From positions 35,228 to 99,227 of the forward strand of contig JAEZCO010000106.1 in assembly GCA_023433505.1 (NCBI GenBank): DNA of 64,000 nucleotides. The letters are read 5' to 3'. Positions 43,788-53,688 of this stretch are shown piece after piece. The stretch is from Bacillota bacterium. Lineage in GTDB: Bacteria > Bacillota > Clostridia > Acetivibrionales > DTU013. Within the stretch, counting starts at the first letter, position 1. Each line of letters opens with the position of its first letter. The position numbers and the translations under genes were made by a program. Below the pieces are notes generated by a model, which saw nothing but the letters and a program-made list of their open reading frames with translations, searched no databases and was not told the DNA's origin.

Positions 43788-45764
43788 TCATAATCTGCGC
43801 TTTAATTCCACAAGCTTGTCTCTGAGCTCGGCCGCCCTTTCAAACTGCAGCTCCCGCGCAGCTTCCTTCATTTCCTTTTCTATTTTCTGCACAAGCGTTT
43901 CAATGCTCTGCTTGTCCATTTCATCCAAATTCTCTTTTACAGAATATTTGGTGCTTTCTTCCGCAACCTTCATGGTTTCAATGACATCACGCACGGCTTT
44001 TTGTACCGATGCCGGCGTAATTCCATGCTCGGTGTTGTAATCCATCTGTATTCTTTTACGCCGGTTTGTTTCGCTGATGGCCTTGTTCATGGAATCCGTA
44101 ATCCGATCGGCATACATGATGACCTTGCCTTCCACGTGCCGGGCCGCTCTGCCTACGGTTTGAATCAGCGAGGTCTCCGAACGGAGGAAGCCTTCCTTGT
44201 CTGCATCCAGGATGGCCACCAGAGATACTTCCGGTAAATCCAGTCCTTCCCGCAGAAGGTTGATGCCCACAAGGACATCGAAAACACCCAGCCGGAGATC
44301 CCGGATGATCTCCATTCTTTCCAGCGTTTCTACGTCCGAATGAAGATACTTGACCTTAAAGTCCATTTCGCCGAGGTAATTTGTCAAATCCTCCGCCATT
44401 TTCTTTGTCAGGGTGGTAACAAGGACTCTGTGCTTTCTTTTTACCCTTGCGGATATTTCTCCGATCAGGTCATCCACCTGGCCTTTTACCGGCTTCACAA
44501 CGATTTCAGGATCGATCAGTCCGGTAGGCCGGATAATTTGCTCGACCACCTGCTGGGAGTACTTTCTCTCGTATTGTGCCGGTGTGGCGCTGATATAGAC
44601 CGCCTGCCTTACTTTCTTCTCAAACTCGTCGAATTTCAGCGGTCTGTTGTCGAAGGCGGAGGGGAGCCTGAAGCCGAATTCCACCAAAGACTCCTTCCTT
44701 GCTCTGTCCCCGTTATACATACCGCCGATCTGAGGGACCGATACATGGGATTCGTCCATGATTACCAGATAATCCTCCGGAAAGTAATCCATCAGGGTGA
44801 AGGGAGCACTGCCGGGCGTCCTTCCGCTGATATGCCTGGAGTAATTTTCGATGCCCTGGCAGAAGCCTATCTCCTGAAGCATTTCCAGGTCATACCTGGT
44901 CCTTTGCTCCAACCGCTGCGCCTCCAAAAGCTTACCCTGGGACTTGAGGTCGCGAAGCCTTTCCTCAAGCTCCTGTTCGATGGTAACCATGGCCTTTTCC
45001 ATTTTCGGCCGGGTCGACGCGTAATGGCTTGCGGGGAAGATGGCCGCATGGGACCTGATCCCCAGGATTTCTCCCGTCAGATAGTTGATTTCCGATATTT
45101 TCTCGATTTCATCCCCGAAGAATTCGATTCTTAGCACCCTGTCGGTAGAATCCGGCGGAAAGATTTCCAGTACATCCCCTCTGGCCCTGAATTTCCCGCG
45201 TTTGAAGTCAATCTCATTCCTTTCATACTGGATATCCACCAGCCGCCGGATAATTTCATCCCTGTCCTTATGCATCCCGGGCCGGAGGGATACCATCAGC
45301 TCGGTATAATCCTCCGGATCGCCCAGGCCGTATATGCAGGAAACACTGGCAACGATAATGACGTCCCTTCTCTCAAAAAGGGCTGCCGTAGCCGAATGCC
45401 GCAGCTTGTCGATTTCGTCGTTTATGGATGAATCCTTCTCTATATAGGTATCTGTCGAGGGGATATACGCCTCAGGCTGATAATAATCATAATAACTGAC
45501 AAAATACTCTACACAGTTGTTTGGGAAGAATTCCTTAAACTCACTGCAAAGCTGCGCTGCAAGGGTCTTATTGTGCGCTATTACCAGGGTGGGGCGCTGA
45601 ACCCTTTCGATGACGTTGGCCATCGTGAAGGTTTTTCCCGAGCCGGTTACCCCAAGCAAGGTCTGGTGCCTGTAGCCCCGGTTCAGCCCGGCCACCAGCT
45701 TGTCCACCGCCTGGGGCTGGTCCCCGCAAAGTTTGTAATCCGATACTATTTTAAATTCCGGCAT
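43788..45764 (-). CDS. uvrB: Excinuclease ABC subunit B
   Basis: 658 residues from ATG 45764, five bases after GGAGG. DNA damage recognition helicase of nucleotide excision repair; loads on DNA with UvrA and recruits UvrC. It has Walker A GVTGSGKTFT (about 39-48), the DNA-inserting hairpin YYDYYQPEAYIP, helicase motifs such as INLLREGLDLPEV and QTVGRAARH, and the C-terminal UVR/UvrC-binding helix pair ending FERAAELRDKLVELKRRL. uvrA is not in the window. Confidence 0.97.
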   Translation of the reverse strand: MPEFKIVSDYKLCGDQPQAVDKLVAGLNRGYRHQTLLGVTGSGKTFTMANVIERVQRPTLVIAHNKTLAAQLCSEFKEFFPNNCVEYFVSYYDYYQPEAYIPSTDTYIEKDSSINDEIDKLRHSATAALFERRDVIIVASVSCIYGLGDPEDYTELMVSLRPGMHKDRDEIIRRLVDIQYERNEIDFKRGKFRARGDVLEIFPPDSTDRVLRIEFFGDEIEKISEINYLTGEILGIRSHAAIFPASHYASTRPKMEKAMVTIEQELEERLRDLKSQGKLLEAQRLEQRTRYDLEMLQEIGFCQGIENYSRHISGRTPGSAPFTLMDYFPEDYLVIMDESHVSVPQIGGMYNGDRARKESLVEFGFRLPSAFDNRPLKFDEFEKKVRQAVYISATPAQYERKYSQQVVEQIIRPTGLIDPEIVVKPVKGQVDDLIGEISARVKRKHRVLVTTLTKKMAEDLTNYLGEMDFKVKYLHSDVETLERMEIIRDLRLGVFDVLVGINLLREGLDLPEVSLVAILDADKEGFLRSETSLIQTVGRAARHVEGKVIMYADRITDSMNKAISETNRRKRIQMDYNTEHGITPASVQKAVRDVIETMKVAEESTKYSVKENLDEMDKQSIETLVQKIEKEMKEAARELQFERAAELRDKLVELKRRL

Positions 45765-45912
45765 AATTCCTCCAAGAATCTCATTCAATTAATCAATCAC
45801 TTAAACATTATACCATACCCTTTTAATAAATCAAACATACGTTTGGCATTTTAAATAGAAGTCTATTTTTGCAATTCAGCTGATAAAAAATTGCAGAAAA
45901 TCTGATATAATC

Positions 45913-45942
45913 TTGACACAACCTTTTTGCGAGTGTAATAAT
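45913..45942 (+). promoter_or_regulatory. Promoter of the aspartate kinase gene
   Basis: -35 TTGACA (45913-45918, consensus) and -10 AATAAT (45937-45942, five of six) with an 18-base spacer. It lies about 45 bases before the start codon. The short leader has no lysine riboswitch. Confidence 0.6.
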
Positions 45943-45987
45943 GTAATAATATAATCAGCTTTCGCAGTAAATCAGGAGGAAGACAGT

Positions 45988-47337
45988 ATGAAAGTGGTAA
46001 AATTCGGCGGGACCTCTCTTGCATCCGCTGATCAAATACGCAAAGTATGCAATATAATCATATCAGACCCGGACCGCAGGCTGGTGGTGGTATCCGCTCC
46101 GGGAAAGCGTTTCAAGGAAGATATCAAGGTCACCGATATGTTGATCGCTTGTGCAAATGCCAAGCTGGAAAAAGGAAATGCCGAGGATGAACTGGCGAGT
46201 CTTGTGAAAAGATTTTCCGATATTGCCGCCGATCTGGGCGTTTCCCAGGAGATCGTCAGCTTGATTGCCGCCGATTTGAGCACCCGCATTGAAGGAGACA
46301 CCAGCAACAAGGGCAGGTTTATGGATTCACTGAAGGCTGCCGGTGAAGATAATTGTGCAAAGCTTGTAGCCGCCTATCTTCAGGGAACGGGCGTGGAAGC
46401 GCGCTATGTAAGCCCGGCGGACGCAGGTTTGCTGCTCAGCGATGAATTCGGCAATGCGCAGGTACTGCCCCAATCCTATGAGAATCTGAAGTCACTCAAG
46501 AATCTTCCCGGAATCATCCTATTCCCCGGATTCTTTGGATACTCCCCGAAAGGCGAGGTGGTGACGCTGCCAAGAGGCGGCTCGGACATCACAGGCTCTA
46601 TTCTGGCTGCGGCGGTAGATGCCGACCTATATGAGAATTTTACGGACGTTGACAATGTCTTTTCGGTTAACCCCAATCTCATTCCCAACCCCAAGCCCAT
46701 TCACGAGCTTACATATAGAGAGATGCGCGAATTATCCTATGCAGGCTTCAGCGTATTCCACGAAGAAGCGCTGGTCCCCGTATATATGAAGGGTATTCCT
46801 GTAAGGATAAAAAATACCAATAACCCCAATGCTCCGGGAACTACCATCCGTAAAGCCCGGGAAAACATTACGAACCCGGTGGTGGGAATTGCAAGTGATC
46901 TGGGTTTTTGCTTCATTTTTTTGAGCAAATACCTCATGAACAGAGAAGTAGGCTTCGGAAGGAAAATATTAACCATTCTTGAAGATGAAGGCCTTTCATA
47001 CGAACACATTCCATCAGGAATAGACAATATCTCCATCATCCTGAAAGAGGAGCGGCTGGACGCAGAAAAAGAGGCCCGCGTAGTCCATAGAATAAAGAAC
47101 GAACTGTCTGTTGACGATATTTCCGTTCAGCGGGGCATCGCTTTGGTCATGATTGTCGGCGAAGGTATGCAGCACTCCGTTGGGATTGCTTCCAGGGCTA
47201 CCAAAGCATTTTACGAAGCCGGCGTCAATATTGAAATGATAAACCAGGGCTCTTCCGAAGTGAGTATGATGTTCGGAGTAAAAAATAAAGACAGCCACAA
47301 TGCTGTCAAAGCGCTTTATCGCGAGTTCTTTGAATAA
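45988..47337 (+). CDS. Aspartate kinase
   Basis: 449 residues. First enzyme of the aspartate pathway to lysine, threonine and methionine. Kinase start VVKFGGTSLASADQI, aspartate-binding region LPRGGSDITGSILAAAV, and two C-terminal ACT domains (about 300-375 and 380-449, with MINQGSSEVSMMFGV), which usually bind lysine and/or threonine for feedback control. GGAGGAAG precedes the ATG. A terminator follows closely, so it is transcribed alone. Which isoenzyme it is cannot be told. Confidence 0.95.
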   Translation: MKVVKFGGTSLASADQIRKVCNIIISDPDRRLVVVSAPGKRFKEDIKVTDMLIACANAKLEKGNAEDELASLVKRFSDIAADLGVSQEIVSLIAADLSTRIEGDTSNKGRFMDSLKAAGEDNCAKLVAAYLQGTGVEARYVSPADAGLLLSDEFGNAQVLPQSYENLKSLKNLPGIILFPGFFGYSPKGEVVTLPRGGSDITGSILAAAVDADLYENFTDVDNVFSVNPNLIPNPKPIHELTYREMRELSYAGFSVFHEEALVPVYMKGIPVRIKNTNNPNAPGTTIRKARENITNPVVGIASDLGFCFIFLSKYLMNREVGFGRKILTILEDEGLSYEHIPSGIDNISIILKEERLDAEKEARVVHRIKNELSVDDISVQRGIALVMIVGEGMQHSVGIASRATKAFYEAGVNIEMINQGSSEVSMMFGVKNKDSHNAVKALYREFFE

Positions 47338-47353
47338 CGGTTAAAATAAGCTT

Positions 47354-47381
47354 AAAGCAGGCCTTTCAGGGCCTGCTTTTT
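47354..47381 (+). terminator. Intrinsic terminator of the aspartate kinase gene
   Basis: AAGCAGGCC/GGCCTGCTT stem followed by TTTTATAT, 17 bases after the stop codon. Confidence 0.92.
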
Positions 47382-47423
47382 ATATTTGGATAAAGTTAAA
47401 TAACAAAAGCAATTGACGGCGCT

Positions 47424-48137
47424 CTATATACCGTCTTTACCCTTATTCCCGGTCAGCTCGTGCAGCTTGTCAATGATTTTATCCTTAAACAGCAGGCCTG
47501 CTGCAAACAGCAGGATTGCTCCAGCCGACAGAATAATCACCAGCAGGTAATTCCCCTGCTGCGTACTGCTGCCAATGACAGCGGAGCCAAATAAAGCCGG
47601 CAGCCTTCCTAAGGTGATAATCACAAAGAATCTCAGGGGTTTAATGGGCGTGAGCCCGGCGATATAGGTCAAGATGTCCTTGGGAATTCCCGGGATGAGA
47701 AAAAGCAGAAACATGACGGTTTCCGACTTGTTGCTGTTCATCATGAAATTGAATTTATCAAGATTCTTTTGCGAAACAAAGGTTTTTACAATGGGATACC
47801 CTAAAAACCTTGCGACAAAAAAGACGATAACGGAACCGGTGAATATCCCTGCCAGCGAGTAAAGCGTGCCCAGCCATGATCCATATAGATAGCCGCCTGC
47901 CAGCTGTACAAATTCCCCGGGGATTGCGGCAACAATCACCTGCAGCGCCTGAAGAAGCATAAAGACCAGTACACCCCTCCAGCCGAAGGAATTCAACTGG
48001 TCCTTCAGCTCCTGCGGCTTGCTGGCAAGTTTTGTAATGGAAGGCCCGTATTTTATTGTAACGAACGCTATGCCTGCAAGAAATATCGCGGCAAGCAGGA
48101 TATTCAGACTTAATTTAAGCTTCTTCGATTTTTCCAC
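47424..48137 (-). CDS. TVP38/TMEM64 (SNARE-associated/DedA-like) membrane protein
   Basis: 237 residues with about six membrane segments. The family core is seen at AAIPGEFVQLAGGYLYG (about 75-95) and at LIPGIPKDILTYIAGL (about 145-160), re-entrant proline-rich loops of the DedA/VTT superfamily, which flip or transport lipids or small ions. The start is GTG behind AGGAG. Monocistronic; between it and the topoisomerase genes lies MITE-like copy D. Confidence 0.88.
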   Translation of the reverse strand: MEKSKKLKLSLNILLAAIFLAGIAFVTIKYGPSITKLASKPQELKDQLNSFGWRGVLVFMLLQALQVIVAAIPGEFVQLAGGYLYGSWLGTLYSLAGIFTGSVIVFFVARFLGYPIVKTFVSQKNLDKFNFMMNSNKSETVMFLLFLIPGIPKDILTYIAGLTPIKPLRFFVIITLGRLPALFGSAVIGSSTQQGNYLLVIILSAGAILLFAAGLLFKDKIIDKLHELTGNKGKDGI

Positions 48138-48298
48138 CCGTCACTCCTATTTTACATCCAATGTATCAACGACAAATGATGAATTTTAAATATGCTACTG
48201 TGCCACACATATATATCATTTTACTCTTGACCCAGGCATTTTGTCTGATAGCATACTCTTCAAAGGCTATGTATTTACTATTACCCATCTGGGCCGTG

Positions 48299-48350
48299 CT
48301 TAAGCACCGGTGAGAATATGACTCAACCGATGAAATTTCAGCGCTCCTGA
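48299..48350. repeat. MITE-like element, short copy D
   Basis: CTTAAGCACCGG at the left and GCGCTCCTGA at the right enclose about 30 bases. It resembles copies B and E at both ends, with two substitutions at the right end. It lies in the 226-base gap before the topoisomerase A gene stop; no gene is seen there. Confidence 0.4.
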
Positions 48351-48363
48351 AAAAAGGCCGCGA

Positions 48364-50553
48364 TCAAATGCCAAGGTCCAGCACAACCTGTTTGGCTTCC
48401 GCATCTTCATCCTTCAGGTAACAGCCGATTGCCGGGATGGATTTCGTACGGTAATATTCGAGATCCGAAAGTCCCGATTCTTCCACAGCCCTCAGCATTA
48501 CCATCCTGCTTCCCTTCTTTTCCTTCAATACCTGTACGCCCTGGGAGTCCCTGGTGGATTTCGGATTTATATTGGAAGTATCGAAGATAAGCACCTTCTT
48601 GATGCTGCTGTATGCAACCAGCTCCATATCACTTTCCAGATAGCGGATATCAATCAGGGGCGACAGGTCCGAATAGGCATTGGCAAGCTTCTTCCGGTTG
48701 GTTTTTGTCGCGTAGCTCTCCAGTTCAATTTTTGCAGACTTGCCATTTTCGAAGGAAAACAGCATACAGCCCTTGTGATTGTCCGTTGCAACCATATAAA
48801 TAATCCGTTCGTCATTTTCCAGCTGCAGCAGGTTGGGCAGATACTCGCCAAGGGCACTGGCCTTGCAGTCGTTTATCTCATATATCCGCAGCTTGTAAAC
48901 GGTGAATTTGTTTGAGAAAAGGAGCAATTCAGCCTTATTATGGGTTTCAAACTCCTGCACGATGGTATCGTCGTCCTTTAGCTTATGCTCGGGATTGGCC
49001 CGTAAAGATACCAGGGCAATTTTTTTCAAATAGCTGTGATCCGTCAGGAATAGCCTCAGGTTGTAATCTTCTATAAGATGCTGCTCCGTGATCTCCTCCA
49101 CCATCTCATCCTGGATAATTTCCGTTTTTCTGGGCTGGCCGTATTTTTTGGCTATTTCATTGAGCTGCCTGACGATAATTTTCCGGATCTTTTTTTCATC
49201 CCCGTAGGTGTCCTTCAGGTCGGCTATTTCCTTCTGGAGATTGTCTACTTCACCAACCCTGTTCAGTATGTATTCCTTATTCAAATTGCGCAGCTTTATT
49301 TCAGCAATGAACTCAGCCTGAATCCGGTCGATCTCGAAGCCGCTCATCAGGTTGGGCACCACCAGCGAGTCATTTTCGGAGTCACGGATAATCTTGATGG
49401 CTTTATCAATGTCAAGGAGTATTTTGCGCAAGCCCATCAACAGGTGGAGCTTCTCTTCCTTTTTCGCTATGTCGAACAATATCTGCCTTTTTATACAGCC
49501 GATCCTGAAGCTGACCCACTCTCGGAGAATGGTTCCAATGCCCATGACTCTTGGATTTCCGTTGATGAGTATGTTGAAGTTGCAGTTGAAAGTATCCTGC
49601 AGCGGAGTAAGCTTGAAGAGCTTGTTCATCATTGCATCCGGCTCTGTGCTTTTTTTGATGTCAACGGTGATTTTCAAGCCGTCCAGGTCGGTCTCGTCCC
49701 TTACATCGTTGATGTCCTTGATCTTTCCGTTTTTGACAAGCTCTATGATCGCGTCGATTATGGCTTCGGTAGTGGTCGTATAGGGTATTTCAAATATCTC
49801 GATACAGCTGTTCTTTTTGTCATACCGGTACTTAGCCCTAACCTTGAAGCTGCCTCTGCCGGTGTTATATATTTCACGCATTTCCTTTTCGTTATAGATG
49901 AGCTGACCTCCCGTGGAGAGGTCCGGAGCCTTCACATAGTGAACAAAATCCACTTCGCTGTTATTGATGAACTGAACCGTGGCTTCACAAATCTCCTGAA
50001 GGTTGAAGCTGCAGAGATTGCTTGCCATACCTACGGCAATCCCCTGGTTCGCATTTACGAGAACACTGGGAAATGCTGCCGGCAGCAAAGCCGGCTCTTT
50101 CATTGTGCCGTCGTAATTATCAAAGAAATCTACCGTATTTTTATCGAGATCCCTGAAAATCTCTTCACAGAGCTTTTCCAGCTTTACTTCGGTATACCGG
50201 GGCGCGGCGTACCGCATATCCCTGGAGTATTGTTTGCCGAAATTCCCCTTGGAATCGATGAAAGGATGCACCAAAGCGGCATTTCCTCTGGTGAGCCTTA
50301 CCAGGGTTTCATAAATCGCCTGGTCGCCATGGGGGTTCAGCTTCATGGTCTGGCCCACGACATTTGCCGATTTTGTCCTTGACCCCGTCAGCAGGCCCAT
50401 TTTATACATCGTATACAGAAGCTTCCGGTGGGAAGGCTTAAAGCCGTCGATTTCGGGAATCGCCCGGGACACGATAACGCTCATGGCATAGGGCATATAG
50501 TTTTGCTCAAGGGTGTCAACAATCTTTTGCTGCATGGAATTTTTGTTTAACAT
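48364..50553 (-). CDS. Type IIA topoisomerase subunit A (ParC-like)
   Basis: 729 residues. DNA cleavage subunit with catalytic tyrosine in AAPRYTEVKLE (normally AAxRYTE), the TOWER/coiled-coil region, and a beta-pinwheel C-terminal domain (about 490-729). It lacks a clear GyrA box (QRRGGKG), which in GyrA allows DNA wrapping, so a topoisomerase IV-type decatenation role is more likely than gyrase. AGAGG precedes the ATG. The partner gene lies 49 bases upstream; together they form a two-gene operon. Confidence 0.9.
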   Translation of the reverse strand: MLNKNSMQQKIVDTLEQNYMPYAMSVIVSRAIPEIDGFKPSHRKLLYTMYKMGLLTGSRTKSANVVGQTMKLNPHGDQAIYETLVRLTRGNAALVHPFIDSKGNFGKQYSRDMRYAAPRYTEVKLEKLCEEIFRDLDKNTVDFFDNYDGTMKEPALLPAAFPSVLVNANQGIAVGMASNLCSFNLQEICEATVQFINNSEVDFVHYVKAPDLSTGGQLIYNEKEMREIYNTGRGSFKVRAKYRYDKKNSCIEIFEIPYTTTTEAIIDAIIELVKNGKIKDINDVRDETDLDGLKITVDIKKSTEPDAMMNKLFKLTPLQDTFNCNFNILINGNPRVMGIGTILREWVSFRIGCIKRQILFDIAKKEEKLHLLMGLRKILLDIDKAIKIIRDSENDSLVVPNLMSGFEIDRIQAEFIAEIKLRNLNKEYILNRVGEVDNLQKEIADLKDTYGDEKKIRKIIVRQLNEIAKKYGQPRKTEIIQDEMVEEITEQHLIEDYNLRLFLTDHSYLKKIALVSLRANPEHKLKDDDTIVQEFETHNKAELLLFSNKFTVYKLRIYEINDCKASALGEYLPNLLQLENDERIIYMVATDNHKGCMLFSFENGKSAKIELESYATKTNRKKLANAYSDLSPLIDIRYLESDMELVAYSSIKKVLIFDTSNINPKSTRDSQGVQVLKEKKGSRMVMLRAVEESGLSDLEYYRTKSIPAIGCYLKDEDAEAKQVVLDLGI

Positions 50554-50602
50554 TATAAACCTCTTTATAAATTAATAATGGACGAAGCGAAAAGCGGAAT
50601 TG

Positions 50603-52576
50603 TCAGCTTACGTCGATCATGTCCATATACCGGCTTCCGTTTTCTTCGATAAAGTTCTTCCTGCCTTGCAGATTATCACCCAGAAGCAGATCGAACATAC
50701 GCTCCGTAATATCCAGATCCGTAGGAAGTATCTGGATCAGCTTCCGGGTTTCCGGGTTCATCGTCGTCTGCCACATCATCTCCGGTTCGTTTTCACCAAG
50801 ACCCTTCGACCTCTGAATGGTGAATTTTCCGTCCAGTTTGGCAGTAATGGCGGCTTTCTCCTTCTCGGAGTATGCAAAATAGGTTTTGCTCTTTGCGGTT
50901 ATTTCAAAAAGCGGTGATTCCGCTATAAAGACCTTCCCTTCCTGTATAAGGGACGGTACCAGCCTGTACAGCATGGCCAGGATAAGAGTCCTGATCTGGA
51001 AGCCGTCGACATCCGCGTCGGTGCAGATGATGATCTTGTCCCACCGAAGGTTATTCATATCAAAGGTATTCAGGTCCTTGTTATGTTTTGACTTGATTTC
51101 CACTCCGCAGCCAAGGACCTTTAAAAGGTCCACGATGATATCATTTTTAAATATCCCGTCATATTCGGCCTTCAGGCAATTCAATATTTTACCGCGGACC
51201 GGCATAATGGCCTGGAATTCCGCATCCCTGCCCATTTTACAGGAACCGAGGGCGGAGTCCCCCTCCACGATATAAAGCTCTCTCCGGTTTAAATCCTTTG
51301 TCCGGCAGTCGACAAACTTCTTTACCCTGTTGGAGATGTCGACGGTGCCGCTAAGCTTCTTCTTTATGTTAATTCTGGTCTTTTCAGCCGTCTCCCGGCT
51401 TCTCTTGTTTACAAGAATCTGCTCGGTGATCTTGTCGCTTTCCATTTTATTTTCGATCAGATAAATCTCAAGCTGCTGCTTGATGAAATCCGTCATTGCT
51501 TCCTGGATGAATTTATTGGTGATGGATTTTTTTGTCTGGTTTTCATAGCTGGTTACGGTAGAAAAGGAGTTGGTAACCAGGATAAGGCTGTCCTGAATAT
51601 CGGCAAAGGTTATCTTTGACTCGTCCTTATTGTATTTGTTCCGGGTTTTCAGGCATTTGTCGATTTCAAAGACAAAGGCTGCCTTGACAGCCTTATCCGG
51701 AGAGCCGCCGTGTTCAAGAAAGCTGGAATTGTGGTAATACTCCAGTAGGTTGATTTCGTTATTGAAGCAAAAGGCAACCTGAATTTTCACCCTGTATTCG
51801 GGCTTGTCCTCCCTGTCCCGGCCCTTGGTCTGGGTTTCATAATATTGAATTCCCGTAAAGCCTTTTTCCTGGTCGATTTCCTTTATATAGTCAACGATGC
51901 CGTTTTCGTAAACATATTCAAATGTCTGTCCGCTTTCTTCATCCGTCAGAATAAATTTCAGCCCGGCATTGACAACGGCCTGCTTCTTCAGTACCGTCTG
52001 AAAAAATTCAAGAGGCACGTTGATATCGGTAAAAACCTCCAGGTCGGGTTTCCATCTCTGGATGCTGCCGGTGTGCTCATATTTGCACTTTTCCTTAATC
52101 AAGCCGCCGATATTCTGGCCCTTCTCAAAGTGCAGGTCATACCGGAAGCCATCCCTGAATACCGTAACGTCCATAAATTCGGAGCTGTACTGCGTAGCGC
52201 AGGAGCCCAGCCCATTTAAGCCAAGGCTGAATTCGTAATTCTCTCCGGAGTTGTTTTTATATTTTCCGCCGGCATACAGCTCGCAAAATACAAGCTCCCA
52301 GTTGTACCTTTCTTCTTTTGGGTTGTAATCAAGGGGGATTCCTCTGGCATAATCCTTGACCGTAATAGACCGGTCTGCGGATCTTGTGACCTCGATGACG
52401 TTTCCGTGGCCTTCCCTTGCCTCGTCGATGGAGTTTGAAAGGATTTCAAAAAATGAATGCTGGCAACCTTCGATACCGTCGGAGCCAAATATTACGCCCG
52501 GACGCAGCCTTACCCTGTCCGCGCCTTTTAATGAAGAAATACTTTCATTGCCATAGGTCTCATTTTTCCTTGTCAT
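50603..52576 (-). CDS. Type IIA topoisomerase subunit B (ParE-like)
   Basis: 657 residues. ATPase (GHKL) domain with ILSNSIDEAREG and the ATP-lid region NGLGSCATQYSS, transducer, and TOPRIM with EGDSALGS and DADVDGFQI, then KGLGENEPEMMWQTTMNP. All metal-binding residues are kept. The N-terminus and the wording GADRVRLRPGVIFGSDGIEG differ from the usual GyrB/ParE, so this is the divergent second topoisomerase IIA pair of Clostridia. The start has GGAGG eleven bases before it. Confidence 0.9.
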   Translation of the reverse strand: MTRKNETYGNESISSLKGADRVRLRPGVIFGSDGIEGCQHSFFEILSNSIDEAREGHGNVIEVTRSADRSITVKDYARGIPLDYNPKEERYNWELVFCELYAGGKYKNNSGENYEFSLGLNGLGSCATQYSSEFMDVTVFRDGFRYDLHFEKGQNIGGLIKEKCKYEHTGSIQRWKPDLEVFTDINVPLEFFQTVLKKQAVVNAGLKFILTDEESGQTFEYVYENGIVDYIKEIDQEKGFTGIQYYETQTKGRDREDKPEYRVKIQVAFCFNNEINLLEYYHNSSFLEHGGSPDKAVKAAFVFEIDKCLKTRNKYNKDESKITFADIQDSLILVTNSFSTVTSYENQTKKSITNKFIQEAMTDFIKQQLEIYLIENKMESDKITEQILVNKRSRETAEKTRINIKKKLSGTVDISNRVKKFVDCRTKDLNRRELYIVEGDSALGSCKMGRDAEFQAIMPVRGKILNCLKAEYDGIFKNDIIVDLLKVLGCGVEIKSKHNKDLNTFDMNNLRWDKIIICTDADVDGFQIRTLILAMLYRLVPSLIQEGKVFIAESPLFEITAKSKTYFAYSEKEKAAITAKLDGKFTIQRSKGLGENEPEMMWQTTMNPETRKLIQILPTDLDITERMFDLLLGDNLQGRKNFIEENGSRYMDMIDVS

Positions 52577-52809
52577 TGGTTCATTTTCCTCCGAATATAT
52601 CTTCTATCTGGGCATATTTCTGTTTTCTGGCTATTTTCTGCCGTTTACTGCTCCCTGGCCGTATCTCATTACCTATTATTCCGCAAACTTATGTTCGTGT
52701 CAAGAGGATTCGTTCAGGAGCATTCAGCACATATATATATTAACAATCAATTAAAAAATTGTCAGCATTATTTTCATCAGAATACGCAAAAATAAATCGA
52801 GGTGATTTT

Positions 52810-53418
52810 ATGAAAAAAAGACTAATTTTAATTGTTTTATTCGTCATGCTGTTTTCAGCACAGACCTTTGCCCAATCAACATCCTATGTAGTCAAATCAG
52901 GGGATACCCTATGGAAGATTGCTTCCAAGAATCAGGTGGGAGTCAGCGAATTGATTACCGCCAATCCACAGATTAAAAACCCCGCCCTGATCTATCCCGG
53001 CCAGAAGCTGACCATACCGACGGTTACAACAACAGCACAGGAAGATGAAGTCATACGTCTGGTAAACGTTGAAAGGTCGAAGCAGGGACTGCAGCTGCTG
53101 ACAAAAAATTGGGAGCTTTGCAGAGTGGCACGGTACAAATCGACAGACATGGCCAACAAAGGCTACTTTTCCCATACTTCGCCGACATACGGCTCTCCGT
53201 TCAAGATGATGGAATCCTTCGGAATCCGCTTCTCCGCTGCCGGCGAAAATATCGCCTATGGCCAGAGGTCGCCCCAAGAGGTCATGAACGCCTGGATGAA
53301 CTCTCCGGGGCATAGAAGCAATATTATGAGCCCATCCTATACGCAAATCGGCGTAGGCATGGCCAAAAACAGTAAAGGCGTCCTTTATTGGACACAGCAG
53401 TTTATCAAGCCGATGTAG
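52810..53418 (+). CDS. Secreted LysM-CAP domain protein
   Basis: 202 residues from ATG 52810 behind GAGGTG. Signal peptide about 1-21 (cleavage after TFA), one LysM domain (about 27-72, SYVVKSGDTLWKIASKNQVG) that binds peptidoglycan, and a C-terminal CAP/SCP-like domain (about 80-202) with the pattern GYFSHTSPTYGSPFKMM, AGENIAYG and WMNSPGHRSNIM. This matches the YkwD/SafA-like cell-wall or spore-coat proteins. Catalytic function of CAP domains is unproven in bacteria. Confidence 0.9.
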   Translation: MKKRLILIVLFVMLFSAQTFAQSTSYVVKSGDTLWKIASKNQVGVSELITANPQIKNPALIYPGQKLTIPTVTTTAQEDEVIRLVNVERSKQGLQLLTKNWELCRVARYKSTDMANKGYFSHTSPTYGSPFKMMESFGIRFSAAGENIAYGQRSPQEVMNAWMNSPGHRSNIMSPSYTQIGVGMAKNSKGVLYWTQQFIKPM

Positions 53419-53444
53419 TCATTTGCCCGCAAATAAAAGTCCCA

Positions 53445-53528
53445 GGGGCATCTAGCCCCCCGCCTTTTGGTGATCCGGCTACGGCCGGATACCGCAAATA
53501 AAAAATAGAGGATGCTCAAGGTATCTTC
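53445..53528 (+). terminator. Three hairpins behind the LysM-CAP gene, the last an intrinsic terminator
   Basis: GGGGC/GCCCC (53445-53459), ATCCGGC-TACG-GCCGGAT (53473-53490) and AAAAATAGAGGAT/GTATCTTCTATTTTT (53491-53525, one G-T pair) with a T-run. GCAAATAAAA occurs twice between them. Only the last has the features of an intrinsic terminator. Confidence 0.7.
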
Positions 53529-53688
53529 TATTTTTTTGAACTTTTTCCAAGCAAAACGGCGGTACCAGTCCTACCCTTTCCGCATTTTTCGACATTTTAT
53601 TTATTTTTTCAAAAAAATGGTTAGCTTTTAATTTCATTGGTATATAAAGTGTATCCTAAACACAAATACACTAAAGGAGATTGATTCC

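Noticed and set aside
45789..45987. Possible lysine riboswitch before the aspartate kinase gene
   Set aside because: The promoter lies about 45 bases from the start codon, too short a leader for that riboswitch, and no conserved sequence is seen.
49078..50382. 434-codon open frame antisense to the topoisomerase A gene
   Set aside because: Long only because of codon bias of the true gene; no family features.
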